Shown: positions 17,413 through 26,301, numbered from the stretch's first letter. The stretch is 64,000 nt of DNA from Oceanicoccus sp. KOV_DT_Chl (GCF_900120175.1 NZ_FQLF01000002.1:1178001-1242000), one strand, 5' to 3'. Numbers and translations: made by a program. Notes: generated by a model not told the origin, from the sequence alone.

Positions 17413-18080
17413 GTTTTTACCAGACCTTAATCGCCGCAACTCAAAATGAGCGCGAATACTTGCTCAGCTCGCCGCTGGTACATGAAGCAGTAAACGGCAA
17501 TATGAGCCGCGAGCACTACGTCGCCTTTTTAAATCAAGCCTATCACCACGTTAAACATACTACCCCTTTATTAATGGCTGCTGGCTCACGCATTCCAGGC
17601 AATAAAGAATGGCTACGCAACGCTCTCGCTGAATATATTGAAGAAGAGTTAGGCCATCAGGAATGGGTACTAAACGATATCACTGCCTGCGGTTTTGATG
17701 CCGAGAAAGCCCGTCAAAGTACACCTAATCGTGCTACCGAACTGATGGTTGCTTATGCCTATCACATTATTGAACGCGTTAATCCGATAGGCTTTTTCGG
17801 CATGGTTCATGTACTGGAGGGCACCAGTATTACTGTTGCCGATAATGCCGCCAAAGGTATTATCCAAGCTACTGGACTGCCGGAAAAAGCCTTCAGTTAT
17901 TTACGCTCACACGGCGCTTTAGATATTGAGCATGTCGCTTTTTTTAAAAACCTGATGAATAAAATTGAGGACAAAGAAGATCAAAAACTGATTATTCATT
18001 GTGCTAAAAACTTCTATCATCTTTATGCTGATGTCTACCGCAGTATAGCCCCGGAACAAGCTTCACCGCTTGCGGCCTAG
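17409..18080 (+). CDS. haem-oxygenase-like iron-containing redox enzyme (TenA/PqqC/UndA fold)
   Basis: A 223-residue all-helical protein. Candidate metal ligands appear in the usual order: the EEELGHQ motif (Glu80, His83), Glu137 in MVHVLEGTS, and HGALDIEH (His168, Asp172, His175) near the end, as in haem-oxygenase-like di-iron oxidases such as UndA and in iron-containing redox enzymes. Such enzymes act on small or fatty-acid-derived substrates. ATG 17409 overlaps the ligase stop; the frame could open at TTG 17403, but GGAG at 17396 suits 17409. The adjacent acyl ligase suggests an acyl-derived substrate (inference). Confidence 0.88.
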   Translation: MSFYQTLIAATQNEREYLLSSPLVHEAVNGNMSREHYVAFLNQAYHHVKHTTPLLMAAGSRIPGNKEWLRNALAEYIEEELGHQEWVLNDITACGFDAEKARQSTPNRATELMVAYAYHIIERVNPIGFFGMVHVLEGTSITVADNAAKGIIQATGLPEKAFSYLRSHGALDIEHVAFFKNLMNKIEDKEDQKLIIHCAKNFYHLYADVYRSIAPEQASPLAA

Positions 18081-18088
18081 GATTAATT

Positions 18089-18884
18089 ATGAATCTAAAT
18101 GGAAAAACCTGTCTATTAACCGGTGCCAGCGGCGGTATCGGTGCCGCCATTGCTACGGCACTGGATAAAGCTGGCGCAAGGCTTATTCTGGTTGGACGAA
18201 ATCAATCAAATTTAAACGTACTGATGGAAAATTTATCGGGAAAACATCATACGGCCATTGCTGCTGACCTCGGCACAGATCAAGGAATTGATCAAATTCA
18301 TCAGGCCTGCACTGACGGTATTGATTATTTAATTAATAATGCAGGGGTGAACTATTTCGGTTTATTACCTGAACAAAGTGCGCAGCAGCTTCGACAAATG
18401 CTCGAGATTAATGTGCTAGCGCCCATGTTACTCATCCAGTCACTGCTACCTACATTAACTACCAACGCTGCCACCATTGTTAATATCGGTTCTGGCTTCG
18501 GCAGTATCGGTTTTGCCGGTTACTGTGGTTACAGTGCCAGCAAATTTGCATTACGCGGGTTTACTGAGTCACTGCGTCGTGAACTCGCAGATACAAAATG
18601 ACTGTACTTTATTTAGCCCCCGCGCTACTGCTACTGAAATGAATTCTGAAGCAGTCATAGCGATGAATAATGAGCTGGGCAATGTCATGGATACACCAGA
18701 GCGTGTGGCAGCAGAACTGATGACGCTACTCTCCGGCACGCAAAAAAATCGCTACATTGGTTGGCCAGAGCGATTTTTCATTAAACTCAATAGTGTATTA
18801 CCCTCACTGGTTGATAAAGCATTGTCAAAACAGCTGCCTATTATTCGACGACAAGCACTAGCGACACAGGATAATCACCGCTAA
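18089..18884 (+). CDS. SDR family oxidoreductase (two one-base breaks)
   Basis: Short-chain dehydrogenase with TGASGGIGAAIATAL, NNAGVNYFG, and the catalytic Ser (NIGSGFGS) and YSASK. The frame stops at 18601 after RRELADTK, yet typical SDR sequence resumes in other frames: TVLYLAP, then RATATEMNSEAV to 18884. One extra A in the run 18595-18598 and one extra C in 18617-18621 restore a 265-residue enzyme of normal length. I treat both as consensus errors; if real, the gene is dead. It lies 8 bases after the iron enzyme and 10 before the regulator, in the same operon. Confidence 0.82.
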
Positions 18885-18894
18885 TATCGACACT

Positions 18895-19572
18895 ATGCGA
18901 ATTTTACTGGTAGAAGATGATCCCTCCCTTGGCGTCGGCCTGAAAGATGCGCTGAGCCATGAAGGCTTTGTGATTAACCTCGTCACTAGCGGCAGCGAGG
19001 CACTGGCTGCTATTCGTGCCGAGGCCCCTGACATCTTAGTACTGGATCTCGGATTACCTGACATGGATGGACTTGAAGTACTAACGAAAATAAAACAACA
19101 AACAGCAAACATCCCGGTAATGGTGCTTACTGCGAGATCTGATCTAAATGACAAGATTAACGGTTTGGATAAAGGCGCCGATGATTATCTGGCCAAACCT
19201 TTTGAGATCAAAGAGCTGGCAGCCCGGCTACGGGTGTTTGAACGTCGCTTAGCCACTGCCACATCAAGCACCATTATTATTGGTAATGTTAAGCTGGATA
19301 CCGCTTCTCACTCTGTCACCGTTAATGACGAACTAATAGATTTTTCTCGCCGGGAATTTATGTTACTAAAATCGTTGATGGAAAATGCTGGCAAAGTATT
19401 AACCCGGGATGCATTAGAAACCCGCTTATACAGCTGGGGCGAAGAAGTTGCCAGCAATGCTATCGAAGTCCATATACATCACCTTAGAAAAAAACTGCCA
19501 GATCATTTAATAAAAACGGTTCGCGGCATTGGCTATACCGTTACAAAACCCGGCACCACTCCTCGCGCATGA
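18895..19572 (+). CDS. OmpR/PhoB-type response regulator
   Basis: A 225-residue regulator: receiver domain with acidic pocket EDD at 7-9, phospho-acceptor Asp51 (LVLDLGLPDMDG), the Thr of VLTAR and Lys of LAKPFE, followed by a winged-helix DNA-binding domain ending in the HIHHLRKKLPDHLIKTVRGIG block. It resembles QseB/PmrA-type regulators. The kinase gene overlaps its stop by four bases, so this is a cognate pair. It probably controls this iron-linked operon; no operator could be picked out. Confidence 0.96.
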   Translation: MRILLVEDDPSLGVGLKDALSHEGFVINLVTSGSEALAAIRAEAPDILVLDLGLPDMDGLEVLTKIKQQTANIPVMVLTARSDLNDKINGLDKGADDYLAKPFEIKELAARLRVFERRLATATSSTIIIGNVKLDTASHSVTVNDELIDFSRREFMLLKSLMENAGKVLTRDALETRLYSWGEEVASNAIEVHIHHLRKKLPDHLIKTVRGIGYTVTKPGTTPRA

Positions 19573-20882
19573 ATACCATCCGCATATATCTGTCAATTAT
19601 GTTAGTCGCTGCCTTTACCTTGATTTCTTTTTTGGCAGCACTGAATGGTTATCGAGCCAGCATGGAAGAGGCTGAAAACCTAATGGATTTACAGCTCAAA
19701 AACACCAGCAACATCCTATTATTACTGTCAGAAAATACCACCCCCAGTATCATGGACGTAACTGCCAATAGTCCTTTTTCTTTTCAACTATGGCATAACG
19801 ATAAATTACTATTGCGCTCCCCATTAGCACCTGAAACCATGATTAACACTGCTGAAAATGGTTTTAGTTACAGTAACTTTTCTGGTTATCGTTGGCGAAC
19901 CTTAAACCTAAGCAATGAAGAAAATTATCATGTCATCGTAGCAGAGCGTGCTGATTTACGTCATCTATTTGCTGAGAAAGTGGTATTGGAATCTATTTTT
20001 CCGTTAATTCTCTGGCTGCCTATTTCAGCGCTGCTAGTCTGGTTTTTAATTGGTGTAGGTTTAAGGCCACTCCGCAATCTCAGTGAACAAATTAATCTCA
20101 AACGTAGCGAAGACCTTCACCCAATAGATTATTACAACCCACCAAAAGAGTTAGTCCAGTTAATTGACTCAACAAATTCTTTACTGGCTCGTCTCAGTGC
20201 TTCATTCGAACGAGAAAAACACTTTGCGGCTCATGCCGCCCATGAACTGCGCACTCCAATCAGCATCCTAAAAGTCCATATGCATAATCTTGCTACTGAA
20301 CTATCCACCGATAATACCAGCCTGACGCATGCCAACGCAGGTATAGAAAGGATGCAACATTTGGTGGAACAGATTCTCGACCTAAACCGCAGCAACCCGG
20401 AAATATTAGAAGCTGACTTCCAAACACTGGATTTACATGCACTACTGAAACGGATAACAGCCAACGCCTGGCCAATGTTTGCTGAAAAAAATCAAAATAT
20501 TTCGCTTCTTGGCGAGCCTGTTAGCATAATGGGCGACGAAAGCATGCTCGAGATATTGGCCCAGAATCTATTGGATAATGCCAGTAAATACACCCCTAAT
20601 GAAGGTGATATCGAAATTTATACCGGCATCGATAATGATAAAGCCGTACTAAAAATCATCGACTCTGGCAAAGGTATTCCGGCTGATAAACTCACCCAAG
20701 TATTCCAGCGTTTCTATCGGATCACCGACCACGACAGCAAAGATGTTACCGGTTCTGGACTAGGGCTTGCGATCGTGCAACAAATTGTAAAACTGCACAG
20801 TGCGGATATACAACTAACTGCAGGTCATAAAAATTATGGGCTGAGTGTCCAGATTTATTTTCCACTGAGTGGGGAACATTGA
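19569..20882 (+). CDS. sensor histidine kinase, QseC-like
   Basis: A 437-residue inner membrane kinase: TM1 about residues 5-26, a periplasmic sensor of about 110 residues, TM2 about 144-165, a HAMP-like linker, phospho-acceptor His225 in HAAHELRTPIS, N-box LLDNASKY, and G-boxes DSGKGIP and GSGLGLAIVQQI. The arrangement matches QseC/PmrB-like kinases, some of which sense iron or other metals. Given the downstream cupredoxin and FTR1 genes, the periplasmic domain may sense metal; this is an inference. Confidence 0.95.
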   Translation: MNTIRIYLSIMLVAAFTLISFLAALNGYRASMEEAENLMDLQLKNTSNILLLLSENTTPSIMDVTANSPFSFQLWHNDKLLLRSPLAPETMINTAENGFSYSNFSGYRWRTLNLSNEENYHVIVAERADLRHLFAEKVVLESIFPLILWLPISALLVWFLIGVGLRPLRNLSEQINLKRSEDLHPIDYYNPPKELVQLIDSTNSLLARLSASFEREKHFAAHAAHELRTPISILKVHMHNLATELSTDNTSLTHANAGIERMQHLVEQILDLNRSNPEILEADFQTLDLHALLKRITANAWPMFAEKNQNISLLGEPVSIMGDESMLEILAQNLLDNASKYTPNEGDIEIYTGIDNDKAVLKIIDSGKGIPADKLTQVFQRFYRITDHDSKDVTGSGLGLAIVQQIVKLHSADIQLTAGHKNYGLSVQIYFPLSGEH

Positions 20883-20886
20883 CTTC

Positions 20887-21207
20887 ATGCACCGACTAAT
20901 ACTCATACCTCTTATTGTATATAGCCTTGTCAGCCTGGCCGATAAACCGGTATTCGAGATTGATATTCGCGACCATTTATTTATTCCCGCCGAAATCACG
21001 ATTCCAGCACAGACCAAAGTTAGACTGGTAATTAATAACCGCGATCAAACCCCCGAAGAATTTGAAAGCTACGAATTAAACCGGGAAAAAGTCATTATGG
21101 GAGGGCGCAAAGCCAATATTTTTATAGGCCCCCTGGAACCTGGAACATACCCTTTTTTTGGTGAATTTAATCCAAAAACCGCACAAGGCAAGGTTACTGT
21201 GAAATGA
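20887..21207 (+). CDS. periplasmic cupredoxin-domain protein
   Basis: A 106-residue exported protein; ATG 20887 gives a signal peptide (MHRLILIPLIVYSLVSLA). The mature part is one cupredoxin-like beta sandwich with IDIRDHLFIPAEITIPAQ and the block FESYELNREKVIMGG, which resembles the cupredoxin domain of EfeO, where acidic residues help bind iron. No classic Cys/Met blue-copper site is seen. Placement directly before FTR1 mirrors EfeO/P19-type systems where a periplasmic protein hands iron to the permease. Confidence 0.87.
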   Translation: MHRLILIPLIVYSLVSLADKPVFEIDIRDHLFIPAEITIPAQTKVRLVINNRDQTPEEFESYELNREKVIMGGRKANIFIGPLEPGTYPFFGEFNPKTAQGKVTVK

Positions 21208-21216
21208 GTCTTTCCG

Positions 21217-21999
21217 ATGTTAATTAGCTCAGTCATTCTGGTTTTACGCGAAGTGTTGGAAGCGGCTATTTTAATAAGCGTTTTACTAGCCTTATCCGCT
21301 AACTCTCGATTTAACTTTCGCTGGCTTTGGTACGCTACCCCTTTTGCACTCTGCGGTAGCTTACTCTATGCCACCTCACTGGATACTATCACTGATGCTT
21401 TAGATGGAGCTGGTCAGGAAGTTACTAACGCCAGCCTGCAACTAATTGTCTTTCTATTAATTCTTATCATTGTAGCTGCCAACCCCGTGAAAAATATTGC
21501 ATCGCGGCATTGGATAAAAAAACTCATGTCCCTTGCTGTTGCCTGCGCACTTATCCGGGAAGGCTCAGAAATTTATATTTATATTACTGGCTTTTCCAGT
21601 GCCGAAGCATTGCGCACGGCAGTCTTTACCGGCAGCGCCATTGGAGCCAGTATCGGTATTAGCCTGGGTATACTCTTATTTTCAATATTGCGGATTCAAA
21701 CAACCATTCGCTGTAACCAGCTATGCCTATTGCTTTTGACTTTTATCGGCGCAGGCATGGTAATGCAGGCTACCATACTACTTGAACAAGCCGACTGGAT
21801 ACCCGCCAGCAAGGCATTATGGGACAGCTCAAATCTTTTAGATGAGCAGTCAGTGACGGGGGAATTACTGTATGCCGTATTTGGTTATGAATCTACACCC
21901 TCGTTGATTCAGGTAATTATTTATTGTCTAAGCTTCATCAGCATTATTAGTGCCTGGTTTTATGCCGCCACACCCAAGAGTACAACGAATGTTTTATAG
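21217..21999 (+). CDS. FTR1-family iron permease
   Basis: A 260-residue inner membrane protein with about seven hydrophobic segments and both REXXE iron-binding motifs: REVLE (residues 11-15) and REGSE (114-118). This is the hallmark of Ftr1/EfeU permeases that move oxidised iron in partnership with an oxidase or periplasmic protein. The neighbouring cupredoxin is the likely partner, with the haem-oxygenase-like enzyme earlier in the operon as a consumer of iron or generator of a ligand (inference). The next gene overlaps its end by 11 bases. Confidence 0.94.
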   Translation: MLISSVILVLREVLEAAILISVLLALSANSRFNFRWLWYATPFALCGSLLYATSLDTITDALDGAGQEVTNASLQLIVFLLILIIVAANPVKNIASRHWIKKLMSLAVACALIREGSEIYIYITGFSSAEALRTAVFTGSAIGASIGISLGILLFSILRIQTTIRCNQLCLLLLTFIGAGMVMQATILLEQADWIPASKALWDSSNLLDEQSVTGELLYAVFGYESTPSLIQVIIYCLSFISIISAWFYAATPKSTTNVL

Positions 22000-22714
22000 A
22001 TTATATTTTGCCCAACGATTTATTTTTTGTCTGTTAATGTTTACCCCCGTGTTAGTTATTGCTGATGGTTCAGGCATCGATAAAATTTACCACCCCTATG
22101 TAGAATTATTGGAATGGGAGGTCGAATGGCGCGGCACTCAGGAAAACCGAAACCCTGAATCCAATGAAACTCGCCTCCAGCAGCAAAAACTTGGTATAGG
22201 CAAAGCTCTTGCAGATCGATTATTTGTAGAAGCTTATTTCATTGGCGAAGGCAGTAGCGACGAAAGTTTAGCCTTATCGGCCTATGAATTGGAGCTATTG
22301 CTGCAGCTGTCAGAACAGGGGGAATACTTTGCGGATTATGGCCTACTCATTGAGTTAGAGAAAAAAGACGCTTTAAATATTTGGGAGTTGGCAACACAGT
22401 TTTTACTTGAAAAGGAGCTTGGAAAATTTAGCGCTACTGCCAATATAGGGCTTATCTATGAGTGGGGCAACGATATTGAGGATGAGTGGGAAACCTCGCT
22501 GGCACTACAACTGCGTTATCGTCAATCCCCCCGTTTTGAACCGGCTCTGGAACTCTATATTGCTGAGGATACCCAGGCTATAGGACCGGTTCTATTGGGT
22601 ATGGAAAAACTCGGAAGCGGTAAAGCCTTGCGCTGGGAAGTAGGCACCATTTTTGGATTAAGTCAGGAGACCGCTGACTACACTTTACGGGCCGCTTTAG
22701 AGTACGAATTTTAG
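21989..22714 (+). CDS. exported protein of unknown function at end of iron operon
   Basis: A 241-residue protein with a signal peptide (ATG 21989, MFYRLYFAQRFIFCLLMF then VLVIADG). The mature part alternates polar and aromatic residues (EWEVEWRGTQENR, LFVEAYFIGEG, LALQLRYRQSP) and ends in LRAALEYEF, with a C-terminal Phe as in outer membrane beta-barrels. I infer a small barrel or surface-exposed protein; no named family is recognised. It overlaps the FTR1 gene and therefore belongs to the operon. It converges on the VOC gene with one base between stops. Confidence 0.8.
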   Translation: MFYRLYFAQRFIFCLLMFTPVLVIADGSGIDKIYHPYVELLEWEVEWRGTQENRNPESNETRLQQQKLGIGKALADRLFVEAYFIGEGSSDESLALSAYELELLLQLSEQGEYFADYGLLIELEKKDALNIWELATQFLLEKELGKFSATANIGLIYEWGNDIEDEWETSLALQLRYRQSPRFEPALELYIAEDTQAIGPVLLGMEKLGSGKALRWEVGTIFGLSQETADYTLRAALEYEF

Positions 22715-22715
22715 T

Positions 22716-23171
22716 TTATTCAATCACCAAACTGCCATCGGCATTAAACTGCCAAAAATCCGCATAAGCCACCTCCCAAAAATACCCATCAGGATCGGAA
22801 AAATAGCCACTATACCCGCCCCAAAAAACATCCTGCGCCGGTTTTTCGATACGGCCACCATGCTGCTCTGCCAACTGCAAAATTTCATCAACCTGCGCTT
22901 TGGTCTTAGTGTTATGAGCCAGGGTGATACCGGAAAAACTGCCTCGCGTTAACGGTCGCTCTGAACCCAATTCTGTAGCCAGATTAACCAGTGGATATAA
23001 CGCCAGACAGGTGCCAGCGGTTTGAAAAAACACGATCTCCTGATCGGCCTTGCGTGATGTTGGAAACCCTAAGCCGTGATGATAAAACTGATAGGAGCGC
23101 TCTAAATCGGCTACGCCTAACGTGATAATACTAATGCGAGGTTCCATGACCGGGTTAATCGTTTGCGCCAT
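22716..23171 (-). CDS. VOC (glyoxalase/bleomycin-resistance) family protein
   Basis: A 151-residue protein with paired beta-alpha-beta-beta-beta modules: ISIITLGVADLERSYQFYH.GLGF opens the first and YSGYFSDPDGYFWEVAY closes the second, the typical metal-site Glu included (WEV). Such proteins act as dioxygenases, isomerases or resistance proteins; the substrate is not evident. It lies alone on the minus strand. Confidence 0.93.
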   Translation of the reverse strand: MAQTINPVMEPRISIITLGVADLERSYQFYHHGLGFPTSRKADQEIVFFQTAGTCLALYPLVNLATELGSERPLTRGSFSGITLAHNTKTKAQVDEILQLAEQHGGRIEKPAQDVFWGGYSGYFSDPDGYFWEVAYADFWQFNADGSLVIE

Positions 23172-23212
23172 AACGCTGTCGCTCCATTTTCAATTACTTT
23201 TATTATCGCCAT

Positions 23213-23234
23213 AAAAAACGGGAGCAAAGCTCCC
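23213..23234 (-). terminator. terminator of the CBS-domain gene
   Basis: Arms GGGAGC (23220-23225) and GCTCCC (23229-23234) around AAA; on the minus strand a T run follows, just past the stop of the gene at 23259. Confidence 0.85.
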
Positions 23235-23258
23235 AGTATTCAAGTGTACTTAATCAAC

Positions 23259-23672
23259 CTAGGCATAAGTCGCACTGCGTGAAAACTCCTCTACCACACT
23301 GAGCATTTGCCGACAGGTAATTTGCCCAACCAGCCTGCCATTTTCTACCACTGGTCTACGGCGTTGTCCTTTAGCCAACATATCATTAGCAACATTAATC
23401 ATATTATCGCTGGCGTGTACCACATCCACATCACGGGTCATATAGTCTGAGACCGGCCCGACACTGCTGCTGTTATAGGTCGCCGTCATAAAGCCCTTCA
23501 GACAGTCCAGCTCCGACAGCACACCCAACAGCTTTTTATCGGCATCAACGACACAAAGCCCTGATATTTTATGTCTTAAAATCAGCTGCACAGCTTCCGC
23601 CAATGGCGCGTGTGCTGAAATAGAAACCGGATTGGTCAACATGTGATCTTTGATTTCAATTGAGGTTTTCAT
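23259..23672 (-). CDS. two-CBS-domain protein
   Basis: A 137-residue cytosolic protein made only of a CBS pair: IKDHMLTNPVSISAHAPLAEA opens the first domain and VSDYMTRDVDVVHASDNMI the second, each with the usual GVLSELD / GQITCRQ signature before the last helix. Stand-alone CBS pairs bind adenine nucleotides and regulate partners. No neighbour suggests a target. GGAGGT precedes the start and a terminator follows. Confidence 0.93.
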   Translation of the reverse strand: MKTSIEIKDHMLTNPVSISAHAPLAEAVQLILRHKISGLCVVDADKKLLGVLSELDCLKGFMTATYNSSSVGPVSDYMTRDVDVVHASDNMINVANDMLAKGQRRRPVVENGRLVGQITCRQMLSVVEEFSRSATYA

Positions 23673-23827
23673 CGAGACCTCCTTTTTAGTTTAGTTGTTA
23701 TAATTTCATCATAACGGCATTAACCACACTCGGCTAATGCGCAGAAGCGATAAAAAACCACTTTTGAATTAATAATACGCTATATAGAATAATGCGTGCG
23801 TACTGATAATAGCTGCCGATCTAATCC

Positions 23828-24541
23828 TTAATCATCGACCTGATCGCCAAAAAAGCCGGACAACAACTCCCGCTCTTCCCGGCTCACAGCCGACTCTGCA
23901 CTGCCCATATCCAAACCACCATGGCACACCCGATTGCGCCCCTGCTGCTTGGCCTGGTAAAGACAGCTATCGGCCCGATCCACAAACTGCTCTGGCGCCT
24001 CATCATGCATAAAGGTATAAATATCCACACCCAAACTGGCGGTTAGCTGTAATGTTTTTCCATCGATTAACACCGGTGTTGCTGCAACCTGCTCGCGAAT
24101 CCGCTCAGCTACCTGCATCGCAGTAATTAAATCCGTCGCGGGCAGAATAATACTGAATTCTTCACCACCATAACGACAGGCGATATCAAGGCGGCGTGTA
24201 CAGCTACGCAACACATCAGCCGTAGCAATTAATGCCTGATTGCCACCTTCATGACCCCAGTTATCGTTAACCTTTTTAAAGTAATCGAGGTCGACCATAA
24301 TCAGCGCGGTAGTTTGCTGGGTACGACGAGTACGCTCCATCTCTTGCTCGAGAGTAAAGCGGAAATGACGGAAGTTATATAACCCGGTCAAAGTATCAGT
24401 CCGCACTTGCTCAGCCAAATGCGCAATTTCGCTATGCAGTGCTGTGACCTGATCAATTACCACACAGTGACTTTCACCCACGGGACAACGGGGACGCGAC
24501 TCAGCAGCCAACTGTGTATCTAAAGGAACTTTATCTATCAT
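23828..24541 (-). CDS. diguanylate cyclase (GGDEF domain)
   Basis: A 237-residue protein with an ~50-residue N-terminal segment and a GGDEF domain starting at DTLTGLYNFRHF. The active-site loop is RYGGEEFSI and a complete inhibitory I-site RxxD (RRLD) lies five residues before it, so it should make cyclic-di-GMP with product inhibition. No membrane segment or known sensor domain is present; the N-terminus holds a CPVGESHC pair that could bind a metal or be redox sensitive (inference). ATG 24541 has AGGA five bases ahead; the longer frame begins with TTG at 24562. Confidence 0.94.
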   Translation of the reverse strand: MIDKVPLDTQLAAESRPRCPVGESHCVVIDQVTALHSEIAHLAEQVRTDTLTGLYNFRHFRFTLEQEMERTRRTQQTTALIMVDLDYFKKVNDNWGHEGGNQALIATADVLRSCTRRLDIACRYGGEEFSIILPATDLITAMQVAERIREQVAATPVLIDGKTLQLTASLGVDIYTFMHDEAPEQFVDRADSCLYQAKQQGRNRVCHGGLDMGSAESAVSREERELLSGFFGDQVDD

Positions 24542-24655
24542 GAAATCCTGCAACAAATCCAAAGTTCTAGTTAGTCAGAATCACTCTGTTTAACCACGTC
24601 ATTAAAAAGAGCTTAACTAAAGTGCTAGTGTAAGGCATCCGGGCTAATGTTCGAA

Positions 24656-24928
24656 CTAAAAACGGGTCTTGGCTGCACCATCATCGCTGGCTTGAGGTGC
24701 GCAGGCATTAGCCTGATAAGCAACGACTGTGACATCACTACAAGCAGAGCAATCATTGCTATAGGTTTTTTGTTGCTGATCATTCAAGGTCGCACACACA
24801 GGCACATAGTGCATAGGACACACCTGTGGCCGAGGCTCAGTGCAAGCCGTTAAATTCGCAGGCTCGGTGGCACAAGCGGCTACGCCCAACAATAATCCAA
24901 CCGCTATATATACTCTTGCCAACATCAT
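24656..24928 (-). CDS. Kazal-like small lipoprotein
   Basis: A 90-residue lipoprotein (lipobox LLGVAAC, Cys19). The mature part carries the Kazal-type pattern C...YVPVCATL......TYSNDCSACS......ANAC, with PVC and TYSNDC as in serine protease inhibitors of this fold. It could protect the cell from proteases of grazers or rivals (inference). It diverges in purpose from its neighbours and seems to be transcribed alone. Confidence 0.8.
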   Translation of the reverse strand: MMLARVYIAVGLLLGVAACATEPANLTACTEPRPQVCPMHYVPVCATLNDQQQKTYSNDCSACSDVTVVAYQANACAPQASDDGAAKTRF

Positions 24929-25053
24929 ACGCTTACTACTCTTGTACTTTCGTTAATCGGATGGCACAGCAATCACCACCATGTTATCAGCCATGCAGCT
25001 ACACACACGATACCTGGCTACATATGGAATAGCCCCCTATCGCTGGCGCTGCG

Positions 25054-25518
25054 CTAAGCATAGACAATTTCATCGCCTCTACGCAATTCACCGTTACTGA
25101 CAATTTCAGCGCGCAAACCCGCTTTATGCACCATGCCGGCAACCACATCCGCACTGAGCACCGTCGCCAAATGCGCACAGGGCTCACACAACCGAACGCC
25201 CCTGAAATTCACCCCATTGATAGAAAAATGTTTGCCCACTAACCCGTTAAGATCTACACCCTGAGTAACTAGATTACGACGAAAATCTCCAGAGTTATAA
25301 GCGTGGTCATAGGCTTGATTAAATGCATCAATTTGTTCAGCCTCAATAAGCGTAATCTCTTTATCGGGTAAGCCTGCCAGTTGTTTTGAAAAAGTCCCGG
25401 TTTCCGCATAGTAACGATCGCCCGGAATCCCTCTTCCCGCCTCTACAGAAACGGCAGGCCGTGCTTGCATCGGGCCACCGCCGATAGCGGCAATGTATAT
25501 TTCTTGCACAATACCCAT
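25054..25518 (-). CDS. MOSC domain protein
   Basis: A 154-residue stand-alone MOSC domain (molybdenum cofactor sulfurase C-terminal type). Visible are VSVEAGRGIPGDRYY, EITLIEAEQIDAF, DFRRNLVTQGVDLN and the RLCEPCAHL block with the Cys that may carry sulfur or bind the cofactor. It probably handles molybdenum cofactor or sulfur transfer. ATG 25518 has AGGAAG six bases upstream, better than the longer frame to 25560. Confidence 0.93.
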   Translation of the reverse strand: MGIVQEIYIAAIGGGPMQARPAVSVEAGRGIPGDRYYAETGTFSKQLAGLPDKEITLIEAEQIDAFNQAYDHAYNSGDFRRNLVTQGVDLNGLVGKHFSINGVNFRGVRLCEPCAHLATVLSADVVAGMVHKAGLRAEIVSNGELRRGDEIVYA

Positions 25519-25626
25519 AATGACTTCCTGCCAATAACCCTGATAATCATTAAAAAACATAGAAGAGACGCAACCAAAAAGTTACTGGTCCGTAGAATAA
25601 CGGTGTTGGCCAACACAGGCAATGCG

Positions 25627-26301
25627 CTAGAAATCAGCCTCACTGTCAAAGCTGAGCGGCTGCTGACTGACCGGGTGCACAAACTCAATGTGATTGGAAT
25701 GCAATAGCAAGCGAGGCGCTGCAGCTATCAGTGCCGCGGGCGCATAAAATTCATCGCCCAATATTACATGCCCCAATGCCTGCATATGCAAACGCAATTG
25801 ATGAGAACGGCCAGTGACCGGTTTTAGTAACACCCGGGTTTGCTGCCGTTGAGTATCACGGGATAAAACCTGGTAATGCGTGATAGACGCTTTACCCGTA
25901 GCCTGACAAATTTTATAACAGCGTGGATTAGCTTCATCTTTGGCAATCGGTAAATCTATTTCACCTTCATTGTCAGTAATGATACCGCTCACCACTGCCG
26001 TGTAATGCTTGTGTACCGTTCGCGCCTGAAACTGTTTACTAATATGGGATAAAGCCGATTTGTTCAACGGCAATATCACTAAGCCGGAAGTATCATAATC
26101 CAGTCGATGTACAATCATCGCCGTAGCAAAAGATTGCTGCACTCGACTCACCAGACAATCGTGATTATCAGGGTGGCGGCCCGGCACAGATAATAATCTG
26201 TTCGGCTTATTCACAACCACCAAATCGTCATCGTGGTAAAGCAACTGATAGGCTTCGCTGGTCGCAGCCAATACCGTTAATTGAGTGACATCTATAGCCA
26301 T
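25627..26301 (-). CDS. RluA-family pseudouridine synthase
   Basis: A 224-residue RNA modification enzyme. The catalytic motif HRLDYDTSGL holds the essential Asp, preceded by LVVVNKPNRLLSVPGR and followed by KHYTAVVSG and TGRSHQLRLHMQALGH.ILGDEFY, all typical of RluA. The short length without an S4 domain suggests the RluA type that modifies 23S rRNA and tRNA (inference). Start ATG 26301; an upstream TTG at 26325 is possible but weaker. Confidence 0.93.
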   Translation of the reverse strand: MAIDVTQLTVLAATSEAYQLLYHDDDLVVVNKPNRLLSVPGRHPDNHDCLVSRVQQSFATAMIVHRLDYDTSGLVILPLNKSALSHISKQFQARTVHKHYTAVVSGIITDNEGEIDLPIAKDEANPRCYKICQATGKASITHYQVLSRDTQRQQTRVLLKPVTGRSHQLRLHMQALGHVILGDEFYAPAALIAAAPRLLLHSNHIEFVHPVSQQPLSFDSEADF

